A stretch of DNA of 64,000 nt from Marinobacter zhejiangensis. Lineage in GTDB: Bacteria > Pseudomonadota > Gammaproteobacteria > Pseudomonadales > Oleiphilaceae. Made by a program: the position numbers and the translations under genes. The stretch spans positions 397,857 through 461,856 of the forward strand of contig NZ_FOUE01000002.1 of NCBI RefSeq assembly GCF_900114775.1, given 5' to 3'. Shown piece after piece: positions 39,782-48,089 of this stretch (positions within the stretch are counted from its first letter, which is position 1; each line of letters begins with the position of its first letter). The notes below the pieces were generated by a model. That model did not search any database and had not been told where the DNA came from. It saw nothing but the letters and a program-made list of their open reading frames with translations.

Positions 39782-42700
39782 GACGGCACATTCACTGGTT
39801 GCGGTTCATCGCGGTTGTTCTGGTCGGAATGCTGCTGTGGATGGTGTTGGTGCTGGCCGGCCTGTTAATCGCCTTGGGGAGCGATTCCGGCACCCGTTGG
39901 GTGTTGTCGCAGATTCCGGGGCTGGAGGTGCAGAATGGGCAGGGCTCACTGTTTGGTCGCTGGCAGGCCGACCATGTGCGTTGGCGTGGCTATGGCGTTG
40001 CGGTTGACACCGTAACACCGAGGGTGGCGTGGTCGCCATCGTGCCTGTTTACCTTGACGGTCTGCCTGGATGAGCTGTCTGCCGCCCAAACAGATGTCGT
40101 GATCCAGCCGTCATCGGAGGAACCGTCCGAAGGGGATTTCAGTTTGCCGTCGGTGCTCCTGCCGGTTGACCTTGATATCAGGCAGGTGGCGTTTGGCCCT
40201 CTTACCGTTAACCAGACACTGATTTGGGACGACGCCCGCCTGTCCGCCAAGGGCATTGGCTCGGCCTGGCAGATCCATGATCTCCAGTACCATCGGGACA
40301 CTGTAGAGATTGGGGTTCGCGGCTGGCTGGAAACCCGCGGCGACTGGCCGCTGGCCCTGGATGTCGATAGCCGGTTGCCGCCTCCCCGGGGCGATGACTG
40401 GTCGCTGGCCCTTGCCCTCAGTGGCAATGCACGGAACATTCGCGTCAAAGGCGGCAGCGATGGTTATCTCGATGCCGAACTTGAAGGCCGGGTCGAACCC
40501 TTTGAGCAGGCCTTACCGGCAACGTTGTCACTGCGTGCCCGTGACTTCCTGGCTTTGGACACCTTGCCATCAACCTTGATGCTCAGCGACTGGCAGCTCA
40601 CGGTGGATGGCTCCCTTGCCGAAGGTTTCCAAAGTCAGACCCGGGCAACCCTGGCGGGAACGGAAGGGGGGATTGCGCTTTCTGCGGGTGGGTTGGTGAC
40701 AGAGACCGGGGTGCAGAACCTGACGTTCACTCTGGGGTCTCCCGAAGCAGGCGAATCGGCGGGTCGAGTGACCGTCGCTGGTGACCTGGGCTGGCAGGAT
40801 GGCATCTCGGCCAATGCCGACATTTTGCTCGCCGGGTTTCCCTGGTACCAGCTGGTGCCGGGCATGGCGGAACCGCCGGTTGCCCTGGAACAGTTGCAGG
40901 GTCATGCCCGCTACGATAACGGTCAATACCAGGCAGACCTCCAGGCTCAGGTGGATGGGCCAATGGGCGAGGCCGAGCTGGAGGGGCGGCTGAGGGGAGA
41001 TATGCAGTCCCTGACGCTTGATGAGCTACGGGTCACCACAGGGGCTGGTGAGGCCAAAGGCCGCGGAACCTTGCAATATGCGGGTCCATTGACCTGGGAT
41101 GTCGAGTTGGGGCTGACGCAGTTCAATCCGGGGTACTGGGTGCCGATACTGCAGGCCGGTCTTGATGGCACCGTCACCAGCCAGGGAAGTCTGGATGACG
41201 ATACCTTGAAGGTGGCTGCGAACTGGGCAATCAGCGGCCAGTGGCAGTCCCAGGACGCTGCAAGCCAGGGGGCGCTGACCGGCGTCAATGATGACTGGCG
41301 CTTGGCCGATTTCGCGCTGACGGTGGGTGAAAACCGGCTCTCGGGTCAGGGCCGCTGGCAGCAACAGATTGACGGACAGGTTACCCTGGACTTCCCCAGC
41401 CCGGAGCTGTTAGTGCCAGGTTTGCAAGGGCACTTGCAAGGCCAGCTGACCGCCGCAGGAACGCTCCAGCAACCTCAAGGGCAGCTTGCCCTGTCGGCAA
41501 CCGATGTGGATTGGCAGGGCACCGCTCAAGCCGGGCGGATTCAGCTGGAGGCGACACTGGCAGAGCACTTGTCACTCGATGCCCGTTTGCAGGCGTCCGG
41601 CCTGAAGGCCGGAGACCAGGATCTGGGACGGATCGACGCGGGGCTGACCGGCACTCCTGAACGCCATACTCTGGTGTTTGAGTCCATAGTCGAGGTTTTG
41701 GCCACCCGGCTACAGTTTGATGGTCGCTGGGGGGAAGGCTGGAGCGGCCAGCTCAGTCGGGGTGAGATCGAGCTTCCGCAACAGGATCAGCTATGGCGTC
41801 TGGATACGCCCGCTACACTGACCTATCAGCAAACGCCCAGTCTTGAACTTGGCCCCCACTGTTGGCGTTGGCAGGAAAGCTCGGTATGCGCCGGGCAACA
41901 ATCGCTGATGCCTCGCCTGGCCCTTAACTATCAGTTGCAGGCGTTTCCGACCGCTGCTCTGGCGCCGGTCCTCCCCAAGCATTTGCGTTGGCAGTCTGAG
42001 TTGGACGGGCGGTTCGCGTTGGATATGACGGAGCTGGGGCCTGATGGTCAGCTCGAACTTTCGGCGACACCCGGTAGCTTTGACCTGCAGCTGGAAGACG
42101 AATGGCACGCCTTCGCCTATGACCTGTTAAGCGTCAGCCTCAAACTCAAGCCGGAGAGCGCGACCTTCGACCTGGCGCTGTCCGGCCCGGAGCTGGGAAA
42201 ACTGACAGCGGCGATGACCCTTGATCCGTCCACACCGGCGTATCCAATGACTGGAAACTTTCATCTGGCCAGCTTGAATTTGGCACCCCTTGCAGCGATT
42301 TTAGACCTTGAAGTACTTGAAGGCACGATTGGAGGGGCGGGGACGTTGTCAGGACCGCTTTTGCAGCCCGATGTCCACGGCACCTTGAATCTGGAAAACG
42401 GTAAGATTCTGGACTCGCGACTGCCAATGCCGATGGAGAGTATAGGCGTCGATGTTCAATTGAACGGCAAGGTGGCGACGATCGCAGGCAACTGGCAGAG
42501 CCATGAGCGGAGTTCGGGACAGGTTCGTGGCACGACCGCCTGGCACCCTGCATTGGTGCTGGATCTGGCGCTGACTGGCCAGCGCCTGCCATTTAGTTAT
42601 GAGCCTTTTGCCAGTGTTGAACTTGAGCCTGACCTGAAGCTGCAATATCGGGATGGGGGGCTTGCCATCACCGGGACGTTAGCGGTGCCAAGAGGCCAGA

Positions 42701-43476
42701 TTACCGTCAAGGAGTTACCGGAGCAGGCGGTCACGGTATCCAGCGATGAGGTCATTGTCGGGAAGCCAGTTGAGGAGCCAATACTGCGCTCCCTCACCAT
42801 GGATGTCCGGGTTGATGTTGGCAGTGACGAAGTCACCTTTGAGGGCTTTGGTATCACCGGTGACCTGGAAGGCGGTTTGCGTGTCGGCAATAACATGGAC
42901 GCTCGCGGTGTCTTGCAGCTGACGGACGGAAATTTCGAGGCGTTTGGTACCGAGCTGGTATTAAGGCGTGCGCGCCTGGTGTTTGTCGGTTCGCTGGCGG
43001 AGCCGTACCTGGATGTTGAAGCGGTGAGGTTTGTGGATGACGTTACCGCAGGTTTGCGGTTGACTGGCCCGGTGTCTGGCCCATCGACCGAGGTGTTCTC
43101 GGAACCGGCGATGTCCCAGCAGAACGCTTTGTCCTATGTGATCCTGGGGCGGCCACTGCAAACCGAGGGTGATCAAGGCCAGGTAGGACAGGCGGCGATT
43201 TCCCTGGGTCTGGCCCGTGCCAGCAAAGTCACCGAGAAAATTGGTGAGGAGCTTGGCATCGACCAGCTGGTGCTGGAGACGGAAGGCTCCGGAGATGATG
43301 CGTCGGTGGTGGCCAGTGGCTATATCACGGAAGATCTCAGCGTGCGTTATGGTGTGGGCATATTTGAGCCGGTATCGACGGTCGCCCTGCGCTATGACCT
43401 GGGGCGTTACTTCTATCTGGAGGCTGCCAGCGGCCTGGCAGCGTCACTCGACCTTTTCTACACGCGGGATTTCTAG
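39778..43476 (+). CDS. tamB: Translocation and assembly module subunit TamB
   Basis: TamB is a very long AsmA-like protein anchored in the inner membrane that spans the periplasm to TamA and is implicated in phospholipid transport. The 1232-residue protein has one N-terminal helix (about 9-32), repetitive β-rich sequence for about 1000 residues and the conserved C-terminal DUF490 domain. That domain includes VTGLRLTGPVSGPSTEVFSE-like text and MSQQNALSYVILGRPL, ending in a β-strand F terminus. It overlaps tamA by four bases. Confidence 0.95.
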   Translation: MRRHIHWLRFIAVVLVGMLLWMVLVLAGLLIALGSDSGTRWVLSQIPGLEVQNGQGSLFGRWQADHVRWRGYGVAVDTVTPRVAWSPSCLFTLTVCLDELSAAQTDVVIQPSSEEPSEGDFSLPSVLLPVDLDIRQVAFGPLTVNQTLIWDDARLSAKGIGSAWQIHDLQYHRDTVEIGVRGWLETRGDWPLALDVDSRLPPPRGDDWSLALALSGNARNIRVKGGSDGYLDAELEGRVEPFEQALPATLSLRARDFLALDTLPSTLMLSDWQLTVDGSLAEGFQSQTRATLAGTEGGIALSAGGLVTETGVQNLTFTLGSPEAGESAGRVTVAGDLGWQDGISANADILLAGFPWYQLVPGMAEPPVALEQLQGHARYDNGQYQADLQAQVDGPMGEAELEGRLRGDMQSLTLDELRVTTGAGEAKGRGTLQYAGPLTWDVELGLTQFNPGYWVPILQAGLDGTVTSQGSLDDDTLKVAANWAISGQWQSQDAASQGALTGVNDDWRLADFALTVGENRLSGQGRWQQQIDGQVTLDFPSPELLVPGLQGHLQGQLTAAGTLQQPQGQLALSATDVDWQGTAQAGRIQLEATLAEHLSLDARLQASGLKAGDQDLGRIDAGLTGTPERHTLVFESIVEVLATRLQFDGRWGEGWSGQLSRGEIELPQQDQLWRLDTPATLTYQQTPSLELGPHCWRWQESSVCAGQQSLMPRLALNYQLQAFPTAALAPVLPKHLRWQSELDGRFALDMTELGPDGQLELSATPGSFDLQLEDEWHAFAYDLLSVSLKLKPESATFDLALSGPELGKLTAAMTLDPSTPAYPMTGNFHLASLNLAPLAAILDLEVLEGTIGGAGTLSGPLLQPDVHGTLNLENGKILDSRLPMPMESIGVDVQLNGKVATIAGNWQSHERSSGQVRGTTAWHPALVLDLALTGQRLPFSYEPFASVELEPDLKLQYRDGGLAITGTLAVPRGQITVKELPEQAVTVSSDEVIVGKPVEEPILRSLTMDVRVDVGSDEVTFEGFGITGDLEGGLRVGNNMDARGVLQLTDGNFEAFGTELVLRRARLVFVGSLAEPYLDVEAVRFVDDVTAGLRLTGPVSGPSTEVFSEPAMSQQNALSYVILGRPLQTEGDQGQVGQAAISLGLARASKVTEKIGEELGIDQLVLETEGSGDDASVVASGYITEDLSVRYGVGIFEPVSTVALRYDLGRYFYLEAASGLAASLDLFYTRDF

Positions 43477-43581
43477 GGCGTGAATCCCAGGCACACAGGC
43501 CACCGGTAAGGGCTGCAGCTTGTGCCTGACTGGCCTATACTGGCTCAGAACCCGTCCTGACTTCGGCCAAGGGTAGTTTTC

Positions 43582-43782
43582 ATGCTGATACACGACCAAC
43601 AGGTCCGCCTGACCCATCGGGAAAGGGATATCCTGCATCGACTCACTGGCTCGGATCCCAAGGATATCACCACCCGGGATGAACTCCGGGCCTGGGCTGA
43701 GCGCTATTTGCAGACGCAGCCCGGCGAGACCTACGAAATCACCGCCATCAAGGGCGTCTTGCGTCGTTACCTTCCAGTCTAG
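43582..43782 (+). CDS. Small basic/acidic protein of unknown function
   Basis: This 66-residue protein begins MLIHDQQVRLTHRERDIL and ends GVLRRYLPV, mainly helical by eye, with no signal or membrane segment. It has a plausible GGGTAG site upstream. Its last 35 bases overlap the 3' end of the convergent amidotransferase gene. I do not recognise it. Codon use fits the neighbourhood, but the small size and overlap leave doubt. Confidence 0.5.
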   Translation: MLIHDQQVRLTHRERDILHRLTGSDPKDITTRDELRAWAERYLQTQPGETYEITAIKGVLRRYLPV

Positions 43783-44482
43783 TGAGTTTCCATTGACGAG
43801 CGGCCTGTACCAGGCTGCCAAAGATGTTTCTGTGGCCCCAGTGATAAAGCAGGTATTCAGGGTGCCATTGAACCCCCAGTATCCAGTGTTCATCGGTGGT
43901 CTCTATGCCTTGCACCAGCAGGTCGTTATCAAGCGCAACCACCCGAAGGTCTCGTCCCAGAACTTTGATTGCCTGGCTGTGTATCCGGTTTGCCCCGATC
44001 GACGTCGCTGGCATGATGCTGCCGAGCAAGCTGTCATGGACCAGTCTGACGGTTTGCAACGGCAACAGGAGCGGATGGTGGCGGGTGTGAACCCGGATCG
44101 GGGTGACATCCTGGCACAAGGAGCCTCCCCGGAAGACATTGATCAGTTGTGCGCCCCGGCATATTCCAAGTACCGGCAGGTGGAGCTGTTCTGCCTGATG
44201 GAGCAGATGCCAGTCAGTGTCATCCCGTCGTGGATCGTAACGGGCGGTCACTTCCGGTTCCTGTCCGTAGCGGCCTGGGTGGATGTGGGTGCCGCCTGAG
44301 AGAATCAGGCCATCGAGAAGGCTGGCATCGATTCGTGCCCCGGGGCGAATGTACACGCTGCCCGCACCCGCGAGTTTCAGTGCCAGGCTGATTAGCCTCT
44401 GTGGGGTGCCTTTCCGGCGAGGGCCACTGATGCCAATGGTCAGCCCGGGGTGATCGGCACCAGAGTTGCGAAGATCAGACAT
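43748..44482 (-). CDS. Class I glutamine-amidotransferase-like hydrolase (peptidase C26)
   Basis: This 244-residue protein of the gamma-glutamyl-GABA hydrolase type (PuuD-like) has the nucleophile elbow LGICRGAQLINV with the catalytic Cys and the Cys-His-Glu completion GVQWHPEYLLYH. It begins MSDLRNSGAD. Its first 8 bases overlap the end of the amidoligase gene, so the two are translationally coupled. This gene pairing is described for amidoligase systems, where the hydrolase removes or recycles a γ-glutamyl-type linkage. The substrate is unknown. Confidence 0.85.
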   Translation of the reverse strand: MSDLRNSGADHPGLTIGISGPRRKGTPQRLISLALKLAGAGSVYIRPGARIDASLLDGLILSGGTHIHPGRYGQEPEVTARYDPRRDDTDWHLLHQAEQLHLPVLGICRGAQLINVFRGGSLCQDVTPIRVHTRHHPLLLPLQTVRLVHDSLLGSIMPATSIGANRIHSQAIKVLGRDLRVVALDNDLLVQGIETTDEHWILGVQWHPEYLLYHWGHRNIFGSLVQAARQWKLTRLEGNDARRP

Positions 44483-45476
44483 AGCCCTTTGTCTGCAGCC
44501 AGTGGGTGCAGGTTTCAACCCAGTCATGGGTCAGGTTGTGGAAACTGAGCCGGCGGCTATCCCGGAAGGCTGCAACCATCTCCTTCAGGTCGCTGGCGTG
44601 GGTGGCGAGCTGCTCAAGAACAACCCAGTCGTTCCATACCGTGGAGAAATGCCAGTCCGGATTGTCGATGTCGCAGTCGGGCAGACGGTAGTGCAGGGTC
44701 GGCCGGGACTTGACCCTGGGGTCAGACACATAATCGGCAAGCAGGTCCCGGTTAAGGTGGGCAAACAGCGGAAGCAGATCCAGGGCGCGGTTCCTCGTGG
44801 GGTTGTCTCGCAGGTAATCTTTCATAAGCTGGCGCATGTCTGGAGCGTAACCTGGCTCAATCAGGCGATCGACGAACAGGCTGTCCCACGGTTCGATGTA
44901 GCTGGTGAGCTTACGACTGATATCAAGTTGGTGACGAGACTTCAGCCAGTCGTACAGGACCGCGAAAGCCTGTAGGTAACGAACCAGGGTCGGTGCCTCA
45001 AGGTCCGGAAGTTCCGGGTTGAGCTGCAGCCCGAAGGCATAGTAGATGGCTTCCCGGCTGCCAAGGGCCCCGGCTTCCCGTAACTGGTTGCATAGCGCTT
45101 CGATGTGTTCGAGGTCGCTGAGCCGCATGGGTGGCGTTACCACTTCCAGGGGGACAATTTTCTCAGCTGCGGCATCGATCAGATGCAGGGCCTGGCCACC
45201 AAGTTCGCGAATGGCTTCGGGGAGTAGCTCGTCCTCAAAATTGAGCTCTTTGATCGGAGCGGAGTCGAGCTCAACCCCAAACTCCCCAAAGTTGGTCTGG
45301 ATGTTAGTGACGTACCTTGAAACCTCATGTACCTGGCCGGGCAGCAGGTTTGCCAGGAGTTGTACAAGCTGAGTGTAGCCCAGCCCTGAGATTTCAATCT
45401 CAACCCCAACCCGGCGCTCCTGTTGTGATTGTGTCAGGCGAATATCCGGTAAACGGCAAGTCGGTTGGCAGTCCAA
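44475..45476 (-). CDS. Amidoligase family protein
   Basis: This 333-residue protein of the amidoligase superfamily (glutamine-synthetase / γ-glutamylcysteine-synthetase fold) is recognised by its N-terminal strand RVGVEIEISGL with the metal-binding Glu-x-Glu. It also has FGVELDSAPIKEL, IVPLEVVTPPM and a later FGLQLNPELPD. Members are thought to ligate amino groups to carboxylates using ATP, making unusual peptides or modifying polyamines and peptidoglycan. The start is TTG, supported by an AAAGGAGGAG site 6 bases upstream. It is divergent from lexA and followed by the amidotransferase-like hydrolase. Confidence 0.8.
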   Translation of the reverse strand: MDCQPTCRLPDIRLTQSQQERRVGVEIEISGLGYTQLVQLLANLLPGQVHEVSRYVTNIQTNFGEFGVELDSAPIKELNFEDELLPEAIRELGGQALHLIDAAAEKIVPLEVVTPPMRLSDLEHIEALCNQLREAGALGSREAIYYAFGLQLNPELPDLEAPTLVRYLQAFAVLYDWLKSRHQLDISRKLTSYIEPWDSLFVDRLIEPGYAPDMRQLMKDYLRDNPTRNRALDLLPLFAHLNRDLLADYVSDPRVKSRPTLHYRLPDCDIDNPDWHFSTVWNDWVVLEQLATHASDLKEMVAAFRDSRRLSFHNLTHDWVETCTHWLQTKGYV

Positions 45477-45605
45477 GCTTTACTCCTCCTTTCGATGGCT
45501 GGACACAAGGTCCTTTCATGGCTTGCTCTGTTCAGTATCGGCCCTGATTGGCCATGTGACCACAGTGCATGCCGCTCTGAGAAGCGACCTGGAATAAATT
45601 TAGGG

Positions 45606-45657
45606 TTTACACTGGATAAAACACTGTATATATTTTCGTTACTGTATATAAAAACAG
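45606..45657 (+). promoter_or_regulatory. lexA promoter with SOS box
   Basis: TTTACA and TATATT are spaced 17 bases apart. CTGTATATAAAAACAG, a perfect CTG-N10-CAG LexA operator, lies just downstream at 45642-45657, 9 bases before the lexA ATG. LexA would thus repress its own gene and the downstream sulA. Confidence 0.88.
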
Positions 45658-45666
45658 GGCAGCTTT

Positions 45667-46275
45667 ATGAAGCTTACTGCAAGGCAGAGTCAGGTTTTGG
45701 ACATTATCCGGCGTTACCTGGACGAAACCGGGTATCCACCAACCCGGGCAGAGATTGCCGCTGAACTGGGGTTTCGTTCGGCAAATGCGGCCGAAGACCA
45801 CCTTCGGGCACTGGCACGTAAAGGTGCCATTGAGATGGTGCCGGGGGCCAGCCGCGGTATCCGTTTGCCGGAAGCAGAGGAAGATCTCGGTTTGCCGGTG
45901 ATCGGTCAGGTTGCGGCAGGCAGCCCGATTCTTGCCCAGGAACATATTGAGGACCACTGCACGCTGAAACCGGATTTCTTCTCCCCGTCAGCGGATTACC
46001 TGTTGCGGGTACGTGGGATGAGTATGAAGGACATTGGCATTCTCGACGGTGATTTGCTGGCGGTGCACCGCACCCAGAGTGTTCACAACGGTCAGGTTGT
46101 GGTGGCGAGGGTCGGGGACGAGGTCACCGTCAAGCGCTTCCGTAAAGAAGGCTCAAAGGTTCTGCTGATCGCAGAGAACGAGGAGTTTGCGCCTATCGAA
46201 GTCGACCTGAGGGAGCAGGAGCTCTTTATTGAAGGGCTTGGGGTCGGGGTGATTCGCCGCTCGGATCTCCATTAA
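45667..46275 (+). CDS. lexA: LexA SOS repressor
   Basis: LexA represses the DNA-damage regulon and self-cleaves when RecA is activated. It is exactly 202 residues, with an N-terminal winged helix ([20 protein letters not shown]), the Ala84-Gly85 cleavage site in [14 protein letters not shown], the nucleophile Ser119 in [15 protein letters not shown] and the general base Lys156 in VTVKRF, all at the E. coli positions. It is co-directional with sulA. Confidence 0.99.
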   Translation: MKLTARQSQVLDIIRRYLDETGYPPTRAEIAAELGFRSANAAEDHLRALARKGAIEMVPGASRGIRLPEAEEDLGLPVIGQVAAGSPILAQEHIEDHCTLKPDFFSPSADYLLRVRGMSMKDIGILDGDLLAVHRTQSVHNGQVVVARVGDEVTVKRFRKEGSKVLLIAENEEFAPIEVDLREQELFIEGLGVGVIRRSDLH

Positions 46276-46364
46276 GCAGGTGTCCGGCTTCTGTAGCAGG
46301 ACCCTCTTAAGGGGATGGAAGCAAGACAAGCGTTGAAAGAGAATAAAGGGTAGAGAGGGTAAAC

Positions 46365-46886
46365 ATGGAACAGCTCAGCTTTAACCAGAATCTGGTGAGT
46401 GCTCAACCGGTGTCCGGGTTTGCCCGCGCCTCACGTGCCTACGGCGAGCGGGTTGTTGGTTCGGTCTCGGTCAAGCCAGTTGCCACCCGTGTCCAGCGAG
46501 AGGTGCGTCAGCCAGTGGAGCCAAGTGCGCCGGCTGGCAATGTGACTGAGATTATCCTTCCCGAAGGGCAGGTGGAGAATTTTCAGCTGTTGCTGCCCAT
46601 GTTGACCCAGCTTAACCAGGAAAAACGGTGGTTGGCCTTGATTGACCCTCCGGCCGCGCTGGTCGGTAAGTGGCAGAAAATGCACGGCATTGTTGCCAGT
46701 GAACTGCTGGTGCTTCGGTCCACGGCTGAGCACTCGGCCCAGGCGCTTGCCGAGCGGGCTTTGAGTGTTGGGACCTGCCATGCGGTTGTTATGTGGACGC
46801 CCAAGCTGGGAAAGGGTGCGCTCGATGCACTCCGTCAGTCTTCTGCGCTTGGTGACAGTCACGGCGTGGTTCTGCGTCAGCGTTGA
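46365..46886 (+). CDS. sulA: SOS cell-division inhibitor SulA
   Basis: SulA blocks FtsZ assembly during the SOS response. The 173-residue protein has the central region NFQLLLPMLTQLNQEKRWLA LIDPPAALVGKW and the RALSVGTCHAVVMW segment characteristic of the family, plus a variable N-terminus. Its position directly after lexA, as in Pseudomonas, supports the call. No second SOS box is seen before it, so it is probably expressed from the lexA promoter. Confidence 0.85.
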   Translation: MEQLSFNQNLVSAQPVSGFARASRAYGERVVGSVSVKPVATRVQREVRQPVEPSAPAGNVTEIILPEGQVENFQLLLPMLTQLNQEKRWLALIDPPAALVGKWQKMHGIVASELLVLRSTAEHSAQALAERALSVGTCHAVVMWTPKLGKGALDALRQSSALGDSHGVVLRQR

Positions 46887-47005
46887 TGCTGCTCGCCAAG
46901 AGTTTGGGGTACCCGGGGGTGGCAGCCGGAGAAATGGAGAGCGTCAGGCAGGGCTGGTAGGTTTTTTGGGGCCAGCCTGGAATGGCAAGCCCCGTATGGA
47001 GCGGA

Positions 47006-47266
47006 TCAATGCAGGGTATACGACGGGCGGGTTTCTACGGTATCGGTTTCGTCATCTTCCCAATCAATATCGTGGGTAATGTTACCTACCGCTTCAATTC
47101 CGGCTGCAATCATAGCCTTGGCGACGGCCATATCGCGGTCATCCAGCATGTCTTTTGCTTCAGGGGAGAATGAGATTCTTACCAGTGGAGCGCTGTCGTC
47201 ATCAATGCGGCGGAGAGCATAGTCTCCGTTCGTCAGTTGAACAATTTCAAAATAGGATGGTGACAT
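47006..47266 (-). CDS. Conserved small protein linked to lexA-sulA
   Basis: This 86-residue acidic protein starts MSPSYFEIVQLTNGDYALRR and ends in an Asp/Glu-rich tail. There is no membrane segment. The position after lexA-sulA on the opposite strand matches the small hypothetical next to these genes in Pseudomonas aeruginosa. Function unknown. Confidence 0.75.
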   Translation of the reverse strand: MSPSYFEIVQLTNGDYALRRIDDDSAPLVRISFSPEAKDMLDDRDMAVAKAMIAAGIEAVGNITHDIDWEDDETDTVETRPSYTLH

Positions 47267-47312
47267 CGGCTTTGCCTTTCACTTGCTAATCTGTGTGGGT
47301 GAGCATGCTGCA

Positions 47313-47789
47313 TCACCACTCGTTGTGTCGCTCCGCGACGGTATCTGAAAACCGCTTCATTGTGTCGATCACGTCCGCCAGGGAATCGGGCGAGCGATCC
47401 GGCCCCGAGGCTACGGACACGGCAATGATGTTTTCGGCGGAAACGGTTTTCTGCTTCGCTGGCGGTTTGTCCTGACCCGCTTCGAGTTCGTCCAGGCGCG
47501 CCCACCAGTTGCCTGGCTGCGTGATCAGGTGGGCCAGTTCCACGATCTCTGCGGCATCGTCCCCGATCAACGCCGAAAGCGTTGCCAGATCGGTTGGTGA
47601 GCTCCCGCGGTGCTGGTAAAAGTCCGAAATCATTGCCAGCAGCAATCGTCGCGCCCGGAGCATCAACTCAACGGCACCCTGATTCATGGCTTCCCGCTCG
47701 GCTTGATGGCTGCTCCGCTCCTGTGTGGCCAGCAGCGTTTTAGCCAGGAAAAGCTTTTGAGAAACCAGGAATTGAAACTGGGAAGCCAT
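47313..47789 (-). CDS. DUF6586-type conserved hypothetical protein
   Basis: The 158-residue mainly helical protein starts at MASQFQFLVSQKLFLAKTLL, preceded by an AGG site; a longer in-frame start lacks one. It has no signal peptide. In pseudomonads a protein of this kind lies beside the small acidic protein and lexA-sulA, and the pair is likely one transcript here, separated by 46 bases. The family name is from memory and moderately certain; the function is unknown. Confidence 0.7.
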   Translation of the reverse strand: MASQFQFLVSQKLFLAKTLLATQERSSHQAEREAMNQGAVELMLRARRLLLAMISDFYQHRGSSPTDLATLSALIGDDAAEIVELAHLITQPGNWWARLDELEAGQDKPPAKQKTVSAENIIAVSVASGPDRSPDSLADVIDTMKRFSDTVAERHNEW

Positions 47790-48089
47790 CAAGAACCTGC
47801 TAGGTATGTACCGGCGCGTATTTACAAAGACCAGATAGTCTACCATTTTAAGATGACGATTTCCTCTCGGAAAGCCGTTATATGGCTGGCTACTTCACCG
47901 CAAAATAGGAAGCTCCCTAACAAGAAGCTACAAAAAAATCCTTGTGTGCCGACGGCTGATCAGGCAAATAAGCAACCACACAATAAATACATGTCTATAA
48001 CCAGTCTCGGTAAAGGGATTGATTATTGCCACGGCGAAGAGGTGCATACGCCTCGCGCTGGAGATAAAAAAAGGTTGGAGGAATAGCGG
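47790..48089. other. AT-rich intergenic region between divergent genes
   Basis: This 300-base gap is noticeably richer in A+T than its surroundings. No ORF of convincing codon use is seen. It should hold the promoters of the divergent DUF6586-type and DUF1329 genes. A GGAGGAATAGCGG ribosome-binding site lies at its right end. Confidence 0.6.

Noticed and set aside
46935..47000. Possible terminator after sulA
   Set aside because: Only a 6-7 bp stem (GGCTGG/CCAGCC) with a long loop and no T-run on the right side; too weak to list.
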